Assembly (NCBI RefSeq): GCF_015074785.1
Contig: NZ_CP042464.1
Coordinates: 2,353,001 to 2,417,000, forward strand
Direction of reading: 5' to 3'
Length of the DNA: 64,000 nt
DNA from: Segatella copri
Lineage (GTDB): Bacteria > Bacteroidota > Bacteroidia > Bacteroidales > Bacteroidaceae
The notes beneath the pieces were generated by a model that saw nothing but the letters and a program-made list of their open reading frames with translations, was not told where the DNA came from and made no database searches. This document shows, in pieces, positions 56,736-64,000 of this stretch. Positions within the stretch are counted from its first letter, which is position 1. Every line of letters starts with the position of its first letter. Both the position numbers and the translations under genes were made by a program.

Positions 56736-57093
56736 TGCTTTCTATATATTTATTTTTATCACTCTTATTTATATATACCCAATACTTCCTATTGTTCTTT
56801 CGGGTGCAAAGTTCGCAAAAAAATCGGAAATACGATAAGAAAAATCCCTATTTCGCGTATGAATCTCCCTAAAAACTCAGCATTTCTGCTCTTTTTACGT
56901 TATTATAGACGATTGCGATGACAATTCGTTTAAAAGATAATGAAAAAAATCGTTCAGAAAATACCAATTATCATTCTAAGGGGGAGGGGAAAAACTGTTC
57001 AAACGATTGCACATTTTTTTGACATAAATCAAAAAATAACGAATAAAACACGCATTTTCATGCATTTTGTACCTAGAAATAGGTAGAAACTTC

Positions 57094-57101
57094 TATCTTT
57101 G
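57094..57101 (+). promoter_or_regulatory. -7 promoter element of the 38-codon gene
   Basis: TATCTTTG lies 28 bp before the ATG at 57129. The 350 bp between 56736 and 57093 are A/T-rich and show no gene. Confidence 0.65.
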
Positions 57102-57128
57102 CAAGCAGTTAACAAATATCAATAGGTT

Positions 57129-57245
57129 ATGAATGATTTAATTAAGGTAAATTCAGAAAATCAGAATCAGGCTATCGATAGATGCCAACAGATTCTTCAG
57201 GATCGCCGTGAGGCTCTTGCTTCTAAGGCAAAGAGAAGAGGTTAA
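57129..57245 (+). CDS. Small basic protein, 38 residues
   Basis: An ATG 28 bp after a good -7 element opens a 38-codon frame (NDLIKVNSENQNQAIDRCQQ, then ILQDRREALASKAKRRG) that looks like a single amphipathic helix with a basic end. The promoter and clean start suggest it is real. Function is unknown; it could bind nucleic acid or ribosomes. It is followed by about 150 bp without genes and then a terminator. Confidence 0.5.
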   Translation: MNDLIKVNSENQNQAIDRCQQILQDRREALASKAKRRG

Positions 57246-57391
57246 TACTCTTCAGAAACATGAAGTAAAGGAGGAAAAGATGGTGCTCTTATACATATAT
57301 AATAAGGACGCATCCTTTCTTTTAAAAGAGAGATTTTTCGGAACGACTCTTAAATGATGAGTTTCAAAAATTTTGGGAAAAGAAAAAACGT

Positions 57392-57435
57392 AAAAATCCC
57401 GTTGTCAGCCATCTGGCTTGTACAACGGGATTTTT
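57392..57435. terminator. Bidirectional terminator
   Basis: AAAAATCCCGTTGT (57392-57405) and ACAACGGGATTTTT (57422-57435) form a perfect 14-bp stem with A and T runs at both ends. It serves the M16 gene (minus) and the small gene (plus). Confidence 0.93.
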
Positions 57436-57461
57436 TCGTTTTATTATATCAAGTCCGAAAT

Positions 57462-60284
57462 TTACTTCTCGTTCTTCACTGCCTTCATGATAATCTCGAA
57501 GTGATTACCACTCTTCAAGATGACATTCTTCAGGAAGTCTGAAATCTCAGATGCCTTCAGATTCTTCACCATCTCCTTGTAATCGCTATGAGTATCAACA
57601 CCCATACGCTCGTATGTGCTCAACGCACCAAGCCAATAGCCGTTAGACTTCTCGCTTACAGCAGCCTGCTTCAGGAGAATCTCCTTCACCTTCTGAAGGT
57701 CTTCTGCATTTGGCTGGGCGATAGTCTCATCCATACCCTTGAAGAAGTAAGGAATAGCGATATCCGACTTCTCTGGGTTCAGCTGAGCCACAGCTGTAAT
57801 AGAGATGGCAGCCTTGTTATCATAATCGCGAAGCAAACCATAGTTTGCTCCTGCATGATAAGCAGCGCTGAGTTCCTCACGGATAGTACGCAAATACTTC
57901 ATCTCCAGCAAACGGGCTGAAACATCAGCAAGAACTGAATTCTTCAAGGTGAATGGAGCCTTGGTATACCAGATTTCTGTAGCCTGGTTCTGTGGATTCT
58001 CCATTGCCTTGGTAAAGATATTGCTTACCTTACCCTTAGCATAAGGAATCTGCTTGTTCTTCAGCTTGAAGCCATTGTTTGGCAGACTGGCAATATACTG
58101 CTCGATGAGTGGGAGGAGAGTCTTCTCATCATAGTTACCTACGAAATAGAAGGTGAAGTCCTTGGCATTGCCGTAGAACTGCTTACCAATCTCCAGGATA
58201 CGGTCGTAGTTGATATCCTTTATATCGCTTGCCTCTGGCACACGGGCAAGTTTGCTACCCAAATAGAGGGTGCTCTGAACAGAATCCTGATATACGAGGC
58301 CTGGGTTGTTGCTCTTGTTGGCAAGAACAGTAGCCATCATACTCTTCATATTGTCGAAGCTCTTCTGGTCCTTGCTTACTGCGGTCATCTTGAGATAGAT
58401 GAGCTGCATCAGGGTTTCGATGTCCTTAGGAGTAGAATTACCCTTCAAACCATGATTAAAAGGACTCAAGCTGAACGAAACGCCAGCCTGCTTACCAGCC
58501 AAAGCCTTATCAAGCTCATTGCTTGAGAAATCGCCAAGACCACTAGCATCGAGCACATCTGCTGCAAATGCAGCATTCAGGAAGTCTTCCTTGCCGAAAG
58601 TAGAATAGCCCACATTGGCTGAAGCTGCGAAAGCAATCTCATTGTCCTTGAAATCGGTCTTCTTCAATACCACCTTAGCGCCATTAGAAAGAGTCAACTC
58701 CTTGAAGCCCAACTTCTTGTTCTCAACAGTCTTCTTAATCTTACCAGCCTTAGGAGCCTGAGCGATGAGAGGTTCCTGCTTAACATTATCCACATAAGCC
58801 TCGAGCTTTTCAGCACGTACCTGCTTTACGATGGCAGCAAGTTCCTGCTCGGTAGGATAAACAGCACCAGCCTGCTCGCGCATCATTACCAATGATACAA
58901 GGTTGGTATCGCTCTGGCAAACCAACTGCTTGGCATAGCTGTTGATAACCTCAAGAGGCAAGTTTGGAACTACCATCTTCCAGATCTGGCTCTCCTCTTC
59001 TACTGATGGGATAGGCTCGTTAGAAGTGAAGTTATCCACATACTGGGTGGTAAACTGCTCGTTCTTCATCTTATCCTTGTTGGCAAGAGCCTTGTCAACC
59101 TGGCTCATGAATTCATCCTTGGCACGCTGATACTCAGTAGCTGTGAAACCGAACTCACGCATACGCTGTGCCTCGCGGAGAACAGCAGCATAAGCCTCCT
59201 TAATCTTTCCTGGCTTAGCTACACCGGTAAGGGTGAAAGCATCCTTAGTGCTTGAAATCAGGTATGAACCATCACCGGCACTTGCCTGGAGATATGGACA
59301 GTCTGGCTCCAATGCCTTCTCAGCATAACGGGCAGCAATCATAGAAGAAATCACGTTATCCATGTATCCCTTCAGGAGATAGCTCATATTGCCCTTCAGA
59401 GAATCGGGCACAGCATTGTGCTTCATATAAACCTGGAAGAGATCAACCTGCTGCTCCTTATCCTTGTCGATAACGTAGATGGCAGAATCATTATCAGATA
59501 CTTCTACCTTCTCAACCTTAGCGGCATTCTTAGGTACCTTGATACCAGAGAAGAGTTCCTTGATCTTAGCTTCGATATGATTTACATCTACATCACCCAC
59601 GATGATAATAGCCTGATTGTCTGGGCGATACCATTTGCGATAGTAAGCACGGAGAGTTTCTGGCTTACAACCATCGATAACGCTCATCAAACCGATAGGG
59701 AAACGGTAGCCATACTTTTCGCCCTGATAGAGCTTAGGAAGTGAACGCTCTATCATGCGCTGCTGACCTACGATACGCATACGGTACTCATTGTGTACCA
59801 CATCGCGCTCGTCATTGATGGCTTCCTTGGTAAGAGAGATACCGTTGCTCCAATCCTTGAGGATGAGCATGCATGAATCTACGGCTGTTGTACGGGTAGT
59901 AGGAACATCTGTGAAGTAATAAACAGTCTTCTCTACTGATGTATAGGCGTTAAGATTACGGCCATACTGTACACCGATGCTCTGCAGATAGTCCTGCAAA
60001 GAGTTGCCCTTGAAATGGTCGGTACCATTGAAGGCAAGGTGCTCCAAGAGGTGAGCCAAACCGCGCTGGTCATCATTCTCATTGATAGAACCCACTTTCT
60101 GTGCGATGTAGAAACTGGCTACATGCTCAGGATAACTGTTGTGACGAATGTAGTAAGTCAATCCATTATCAAGACGACCTATCTTCACATTCTTGTCTAC
60201 CGGAATAGCTGGCATCTGCTGTGCCATCGCTGTACCTGCAGAAAGGAACAGCACTACTGCTGCAAAAATCTTTCTTAGTTTCAT
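57462..60284 (-). CDS. M16-family zinc metalloprotease, secreted
   Basis: A 940-residue protease with a signal peptide (to about 21). The first M16 domain carries the inverted zinc motif HLLEH at 78-82 (AHLLEHLAFNGT) and a downstream NDERDVVHNEYR with the third ligand. The second half is a degenerate M16 domain (from about 520) with an R/Y-type C-terminal region (LRTIREELSAAYHAG). Two-domain, periplasmic pitrilysin-like peptidases of this kind degrade peptides. Promoter at 60422-60453. Confidence 0.92.
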   Translation of the reverse strand: MKLRKIFAAVVLFLSAGTAMAQQMPAIPVDKNVKIGRLDNGLTYYIRHNSYPEHVASFYIAQKVGSINENDDQRGLAHLLEHLAFNGTDHFKGNSLQDYLQSIGVQYGRNLNAYTSVEKTVYYFTDVPTTRTTAVDSCMLILKDWSNGISLTKEAINDERDVVHNEYRMRIVGQQRMIERSLPKLYQGEKYGYRFPIGLMSVIDGCKPETLRAYYRKWYRPDNQAIIIVGDVDVNHIEAKIKELFSGIKVPKNAAKVEKVEVSDNDSAIYVIDKDKEQQVDLFQVYMKHNAVPDSLKGNMSYLLKGYMDNVISSMIAARYAEKALEPDCPYLQASAGDGSYLISSTKDAFTLTGVAKPGKIKEAYAAVLREAQRMREFGFTATEYQRAKDEFMSQVDKALANKDKMKNEQFTTQYVDNFTSNEPIPSVEEESQIWKMVVPNLPLEVINSYAKQLVCQSDTNLVSLVMMREQAGAVYPTEQELAAIVKQVRAEKLEAYVDNVKQEPLIAQAPKAGKIKKTVENKKLGFKELTLSNGAKVVLKKTDFKDNEIAFAASANVGYSTFGKEDFLNAAFAADVLDASGLGDFSSNELDKALAGKQAGVSFSLSPFNHGLKGNSTPKDIETLMQLIYLKMTAVSKDQKSFDNMKSMMATVLANKSNNPGLVYQDSVQSTLYLGSKLARVPEASDIKDINYDRILEIGKQFYGNAKDFTFYFVGNYDEKTLLPLIEQYIASLPNNGFKLKNKQIPYAKGKVSNIFTKAMENPQNQATEIWYTKAPFTLKNSVLADVSARLLEMKYLRTIREELSAAYHAGANYGLLRDYDNKAAISITAVAQLNPEKSDIAIPYFFKGMDETIAQPNAEDLQKVKEILLKQAAVSEKSNGYWLGALSTYERMGVDTHSDYKEMVKNLKASEISDFLKNVILKSGNHFEIIMKAVKNEK

Positions 60285-60421
60285 CTGATTTTAATTATTT
60301 ATGTATTTATTGTTTTCTATATCATTCTTTCTATATACCTTATTATATATATATCATGCTATTTAATAAGTTCACATAATATATAGCGACATATCCAGTA
60401 ACATGATTACCTTCTGCGATG

Positions 60422-60453
60422 CAAAATTAAGAAAAATAAAAAAGATTTGCAAA
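60422..60453 (-). promoter_or_regulatory. Promoter of the M16 protease gene
   Basis: On the minus strand, TTTG (60453-60450), 20 bp, TAATTTTG (60429-60422). This is a full Bacteroidetes -33/-7 promoter. Its -33 box overlaps the MATE terminator stem. Confidence 0.75.
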
Positions 60454-60490
60454 CATTTTAGAGAATATCTTCCCGATGTATGCAAATCTT
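60442..60490 (-). terminator. MATE gene terminator
   Basis: AAGATTTGCA (60442-60451) and TGCAAATCTT (60481-60490) form a perfect 10-bp stem with a T-rich tail on the minus strand. Confidence 0.75.
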
Positions 60491-60525
60491 AACCTAAAAC
60501 TAACATTGGAGGCAGAAAACCAATC

Positions 60526-61908
60526 CTAACCTACATGAAAGCTCTTCATCCATGAACCTCTGAAGAGGCGGATAAGGAAGAGGATTCCCCTGAATGTGAG
60601 TTCGGTAGCCATCGCTATCCATACACCCTCCAAGCCATAGCTCTTGGAAAGCGCATAAGCCAGAGTGAGGCGCACCAGCCACATGGTACCGAGATTGATC
60701 ATCGCCGGTTTCCGGGTATCGCCCGCTCCTACACAAACACAGTAGGTCACGATGCTGGCTGCAAAGAATGGTTCAGCAAAAGCCTCGATGCGCAAACAGA
60801 CGGTTCCCAGCTCACGGATACTTTCTACCGGAGAAAGAACGCCAATCATCTCAGGAGCAAAGACATACATCACCACTCCCATCACAGCCATCACAGCCAT
60901 TCCCAGTCCTACTGTCATATAAGCAAAATTCTTGCATAAACCTACTCGCCCTGCTCCATGCGTCTGTCCCACCAGAGTGGTAGCCGCATCACCAATACCA
61001 TAACCCGGCATATAGCAAAGACTCTCTGCCGTAATAGCAAAAGAATGGGAGGCAATGGCTATATTGCCAAGAGGTGCCACAATCATGGTACTCACTATCT
61101 GCGCACCGCTCATCAATATGTTCTGTATGGCTATCGGAATGCTGATTTTACAGGCATTATGAACATACGACCTGACCCAACGGAAACGGACATGGTCCTG
61201 ACGGAGATTCAGTATCTTATTCTTGAAACCTGCAAGATAAAGATTAGGCAGAGAGATGCAGACATAAGCCATCGCCGTTCCTAAGGCAGCCCCCACAACA
61301 CCCAACTTCAGGATATAGATAAACAGGTAATTGAATATCACATCGCAGATGCAAATCAATACTGCCATCACACTAGGTGTATGCATATTGCCCGCAGATT
61401 TTAGCATCATTTCGGATATATGATAAAGGAAAACGAATGGAAGTACCAGACCATATATCAGAAAATAGCGAGAGGAATTGGTGGCTATATCAGCACCTCC
61501 ACCCAGCCAATAAGGCAGATAAGAATGAATGCCGACACAGAGAAGAGAAACAAAAACGCTGAACGCCACACCGCAAATCAGCGCATGGCGAAACACCTGA
61601 CGGGCATTTGCAAAATCGTTGGCTCCGATAAAATGAGCTACCTGTACTGAAAAACCAGTAGCCGCTGCACTGAGTAAACTACCAATAAGCCAGGTAGTTG
61701 ACTCAATCAATCCGATACTGGCAGAAGCCTCTGCTCCCAGATGGCCCACCATAGAAGCATCGATGAAGAACATCATCACCGTAGATATCTGAGCCAGCAT
61801 AGAAGGTATACTCAACCCTACAATAAGATTGAGTTTCTCGCGTCGATCCATCTCCCTACCCAGCCGAATCGACTCCATCAAATAATCTGTCTTCTTGCTA
61901 TAAAGCAT
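60526..61908 (-). CDS. MATE-family efflux transporter
   Basis: A 460-residue membrane protein with twelve predicted helices. The MATE opening (SIPSMLAQISTVMMFFIDA, then MVGHLG) and the mid-protein GIGDAATTLVGQTHGAG repeat of the second lobe are clear. It exports cationic drugs or metabolites using a sodium or proton gradient. The ATG at 61908 gives a 22-residue cytosolic N-tail, and a later ATG (MDRREK) is also possible. Confidence 0.92.
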   Translation of the reverse strand: MLYSKKTDYLMESIRLGREMDRREKLNLIVGLSIPSMLAQISTVMMFFIDASMVGHLGAEASASIGLIESTTWLIGSLLSAAATGFSVQVAHFIGANDFANARQVFRHALICGVAFSVFVSLLCVGIHSYLPYWLGGGADIATNSSRYFLIYGLVLPFVFLYHISEMMLKSAGNMHTPSVMAVLICICDVIFNYLFIYILKLGVVGAALGTAMAYVCISLPNLYLAGFKNKILNLRQDHVRFRWVRSYVHNACKISIPIAIQNILMSGAQIVSTMIVAPLGNIAIASHSFAITAESLCYMPGYGIGDAATTLVGQTHGAGRVGLCKNFAYMTVGLGMAVMAVMGVVMYVFAPEMIGVLSPVESIRELGTVCLRIEAFAEPFFAASIVTYCVCVGAGDTRKPAMINLGTMWLVRLTLAYALSKSYGLEGVWIAMATELTFRGILFLIRLFRGSWMKSFHVG

Positions 61909-61943
61909 AAATTAATTTCTCGTATATCGCTCATACAAAAAAA

Positions 61944-61977
61944 TATGTGCATATATCATTTCAAACATATGCACATA
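61944..61977 (-). terminator. Terminator of the glyS-FKBP operon
   Basis: TATGTGCATAT (61944-61954) and ATATGCACATA (61967-61977) form a perfect 11-bp stem; on the minus strand it is followed by T residues. It lies 16 bp after the FKBP stop codon. Confidence 0.88.
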
Positions 61978-61992
61978 CTTTTTTCTTTAATC

Positions 61993-62679
61993 TTAATCTT
62001 TTTGTTCAGCAATCCACTTCTTGCTAGAAGCTCTCTTATAACTCTTGAGCACCATCTCAAAACGGAGCATTGAATAGGCAGGAACACTACCATTCCCCGA
62101 GGAGCCATAAGCCAAGTCGGCTGGCATGAACACCTGCCAATGGTCGCCAGGGTGCATCGCCATCAACGCTGTGGTAAAACCATCTATCCACCCGCCAGAG
62201 CTTTGACTTGAGACCTTATCGGTCTTTGCCTTTATAGGCAATGCCGTCGTCACGTCATACGTTCCGGTGAACGATTGGTCAAAGACATAACCTGTGGCAT
62301 AAGAGTCGGTAGGTATCAACCTGCCACGATAGCTCACCTGGATGGAGTCGGTATAGAGGGGCGACCCGTTGCCATTGCCCTTGTTGAGCACATGCACTAC
62401 GATATAGTCGGTGTCCTTGTACTTGAGCACCACCTGGCTGCCATTGACGCCCACATTAGGCTTCTGGTTGACAAGGCTATAGTTGGGTATCACCTTCCAC
62501 TCGGTACTGCCAGCAGCAATCTGTGCCTTGGCATACGCCAGCGTGTCGGCAAACGCCTTGTCGTTACGCTCCTGCCAGTTGGCATACTCGTCGGTGGTGG
62601 CATCATCTTCGCTGCATGATGACAGCGTGATTACTGCCATCATGAGGAAGAACAAATATTTCAAACTCTTAAGATTCAT
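61993..62679 (-). CDS. FKBP-type peptidyl-prolyl isomerase lipoprotein
   Basis: A 228-residue lipoprotein with lipobox LSSC (Cys22). The FKBP domain covers about 95-215 with family segments SIQVSYRGRLI, GYVFDQSF, GWIDGFTTALMAMHPGDHW and PADLAYGSSG, with the final LRFEMVLKSY. It assists proline isomerisation in the periplasm. It follows glyS by 18 bp, so it is in its operon, as is usual in Bacteroidales. Confidence 0.92.
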   Translation of the reverse strand: MNLKSLKYLFFLMMAVITLSSCSEDDATTDEYANWQERNDKAFADTLAYAKAQIAAGSTEWKVIPNYSLVNQKPNVGVNGSQVVLKYKDTDYIVVHVLNKGNGNGSPLYTDSIQVSYRGRLIPTDSYATGYVFDQSFTGTYDVTTALPIKAKTDKVSSQSSGGWIDGFTTALMAMHPGDHWQVFMPADLAYGSSGNGSVPAYSMLRFEMVLKSYKRASSKKWIAEQKD

Positions 62680-62697
62680 CTAAATGTATTTGATTAA

Positions 62698-64000
62698 TTA
62701 GAAGTTCTTGATTTCCTTGCCAAGCTTCTTCAATACGCTAGTGATGCTTACGCGCTCCTCGATGATGCTGCGAAGATCTGAGATAGCTACGCGCTCCTGC
62801 TCCATGGTATCACGATAACGCAGAGTTACCTTATGATCGTTTGGAGTCTCGTGGTCTACGGTGATACAGAATGGAGTACCGATAGCATCCTGACGGCGAT
62901 AACGCTTACCGATAGAATCCTTAGGATCGCCATAGTGAGTATTGAAGTGGAACTTCAGTTCGTCAACGATTTCGTGAGCCAACTCTGGCAAACCATACTT
63001 CTTATCCAATGGGAACACAGCACACTTAACAGGTGCCAAAGCCTCTGGCAAACGCAAGACAACACGTGTCTCGCCATTCTCCAGCTTCTCCTCGCAGTAA
63101 GAGTGGCACATTACGCTGAGGAACATACGGTCTACACCGATAGATGTCTCTACATCGTAAGGTACATAGCTCTCGTTCTTCTCTGGATCGAAGTACTTGA
63201 TAGAACGGCCACTGTACTTCTCGTGCTGAGAAAGGTCGAAATTGGTACGGCTGTGGATACCCTCTACCTCCTTGAAGCCGAATGGCATCTTGAACTCGAT
63301 GTCGGTAGCTGCGTTGGCATAGTGAGCCAGCTTCTCGTGGTCGTGGTAACGGTAGTTCTCATTACCCATACCGAGAGCCTCGTGCCAAGCCAGACGAACC
63401 TTCTTCCAATATTCAAACCACTTCATCTCAGTACCAGGCTGGCAGAAGAACTGCATCTCCATCTGCTCGAACTCACGCATACGGAATACGAACTGACGGG
63501 CTACAACCTCGTTACGGAAAGCCTTACCAATCTGGCAGATACCGAATGGCAACTTCATACGGCCGGTCTTCTGAACACTCAGGTAATCTACGAAGATACC
63601 CTGAGCAGTCTCAGGACGGAGATATACCTTGCTTGTAGCATCGCTTGCCGCACCCATCTGGGTAGAGAACATCAGGTTGAACTGACGAACGTCTGTCCAG
63701 TTCTTGGTACCGCTGATAGGGCAAACAATACCCTCATCCTCGATAATCTGCTTCAGCATCTCCAGGTTAGGCCCCTGCATAGCCTCAGTATAGCGGGCAT
63801 GGAGGTCATCAAACTTCTTCTGGTTCTCCAGAACGCGAGGGTTGGTAGCACGGAACTGAGCCTCATCAAAGCTATCGCCGAAACGCTTCTTAGCCTTGGC
63901 AATCTCCTTGGCAATCTTCTCCTCATACTTAGCCATGTGATCCTCGATGAGCACATCGGCACGATAACGCTTCTTTGAATCGCGGTTATCAATCAATGGG
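62698..64000 (-). CDS. glyS: Glycyl-tRNA synthetase (class II, single-chain), 5' end outside window
   Basis: The visible 433 codons cover the C-terminal part of the alpha2-type GlyRS. Class II motif 2 is seen as FRNEVVARQFVFRMREFEQM, and motif 3 with the active site is GIGVD-like in VETSIGVDRMFL. The anticodon-binding domain follows (APVKCAVFPLDKK on). It charges tRNA-Gly. The frame is open to position 64000, and no in-window start is credible (the leftmost codon is within a coding frame). The FKBP gene lies 18 bp downstream. Confidence 0.96.
   Translation of the reverse strand, partial: PLIDNRDSKKRYRADVLIEDHMAKYEEKIAKEIAKAKKRFGDSFDEAQFRATNPRVLENQKKFDDLHARYTEAMQGPNLEMLKQIIEDEGIVCPISGTKNWTDVRQFNLMFSTQMGAASDATSKVYLRPETAQGIFVDYLSVQKTGRMKLPFGICQIGKAFRNEVVARQFVFRMREFEQMEMQFFCQPGTEMKWFEYWKKVRLAWHEALGMGNENYRYHDHEKLAHYANAATDIEFKMPFGFKEVEGIHSRTNFDLSQHEKYSGRSIKYFDPEKNESYVPYDVETSIGVDRMFLSVMCHSYCEEKLENGETRVVLRLPEALAPVKCAVFPLDKKYGLPELAHEIVDELKFHFNTHYGDPKDSIGKRYRRQDAIGTPFCITVDHETPNDHKVTLRYRDTMEQERVAISDLRSIIEERVSITSVLKKLGKEIKNF

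Noticed and set aside
62833..63978. 381-codon ORF on the plus strand
   Set aside because: Antisense shadow of glyS, with repetitive hydrophobic composition typical of such frames.

Overview
The window is chromosomal DNA of a Bacteroidales bacterium, most likely a gut Prevotella/Segatella. The signs are SusC/SusD pairs, signal-peptidase-II lipoproteins, Bacteroidetes promoters of the form TAnnTTTG, carboxyspermidine-type polyamine synthesis, and a DUF6377-type regulator. The species call is an inference from gene content and protein style, not from a search.

Region 1 (1-22.3 kb) is an alginate utilisation locus. Reading leftward from a divergent GntR/FadR-type regulator, one long operon encodes SusC, SusD, an IPT/TIG surface lipoprotein, a PL6 lyase, a PL17 oligo-alginate lyase, a KdgF cupin, an MFS uronate transporter, an SDR (probable DEH reductase), a PL38-like alginate lyase, an esterase, KDG kinase, KDPG aldolase and a glutamate synthase small subunit. 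Together these give capture, periplasmic cleavage to unsaturated monouronate, linearisation to DEH, reduction to KDG, phosphorylation and cleavage to pyruvate plus glyceraldehyde-3-phosphate. At the far left, broken pieces of kduI and kduD survive. The kduD piece is joined in frame to a further secreted lyase-like gene that leaves the window. Three copies of a TTGGTATACCAA-like operator lie around the regulator and upstream of an unknown secreted protein. The susC leader carries a 74-bp tandem duplication.

Region 2 (22.3-31.3 kb) is an accessory island. It holds an IS982-type transposase stub beside a broken gene, a macro-like protein with an ADP-ribosylglycohydrolase, and 1.3 kb of non-coding DNA. 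That non-coding DNA contains a 733-bp imperfect inverted-repeat element and five arrays of degenerate 22-bp repeats. The island continues with a kinase-like protein, an unknown protein coupled to a deiminase, a gene broken by a TGA, a VWA protein and an AAA-ATPase/nuclease-like protein.

Region 3 (31.3-40.7 kb) is mostly core: fluoride channel, conserved protein, carboxynorspermidine synthase-type enzyme, recA, dnaK, a HAD phosphatase, a small conserved protein, a cyclophilin with a one-base frameshift, and an EamA permease.

Region 4 (40.8-55.8 kb) is a beta-glucan (probably laminarin) utilisation locus: SusC, SusD, surface glycan-binding protein, GH16, two GH3 enzymes and a DUF6377 regulator. 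Both GH3 promoters have a CATCCAC motif exactly 47 bp upstream of the -7 element. With region 1, the window covers two brown-algal polysaccharides.

Region 5 (55.8-64 kb) holds a DUF4923-like protein, a 38-codon small gene, an M16 protease, a MATE exporter, an FKBP lipoprotein and the 3' part of glycyl-tRNA synthetase. I saw no rRNA, tRNA or CRISPR array.
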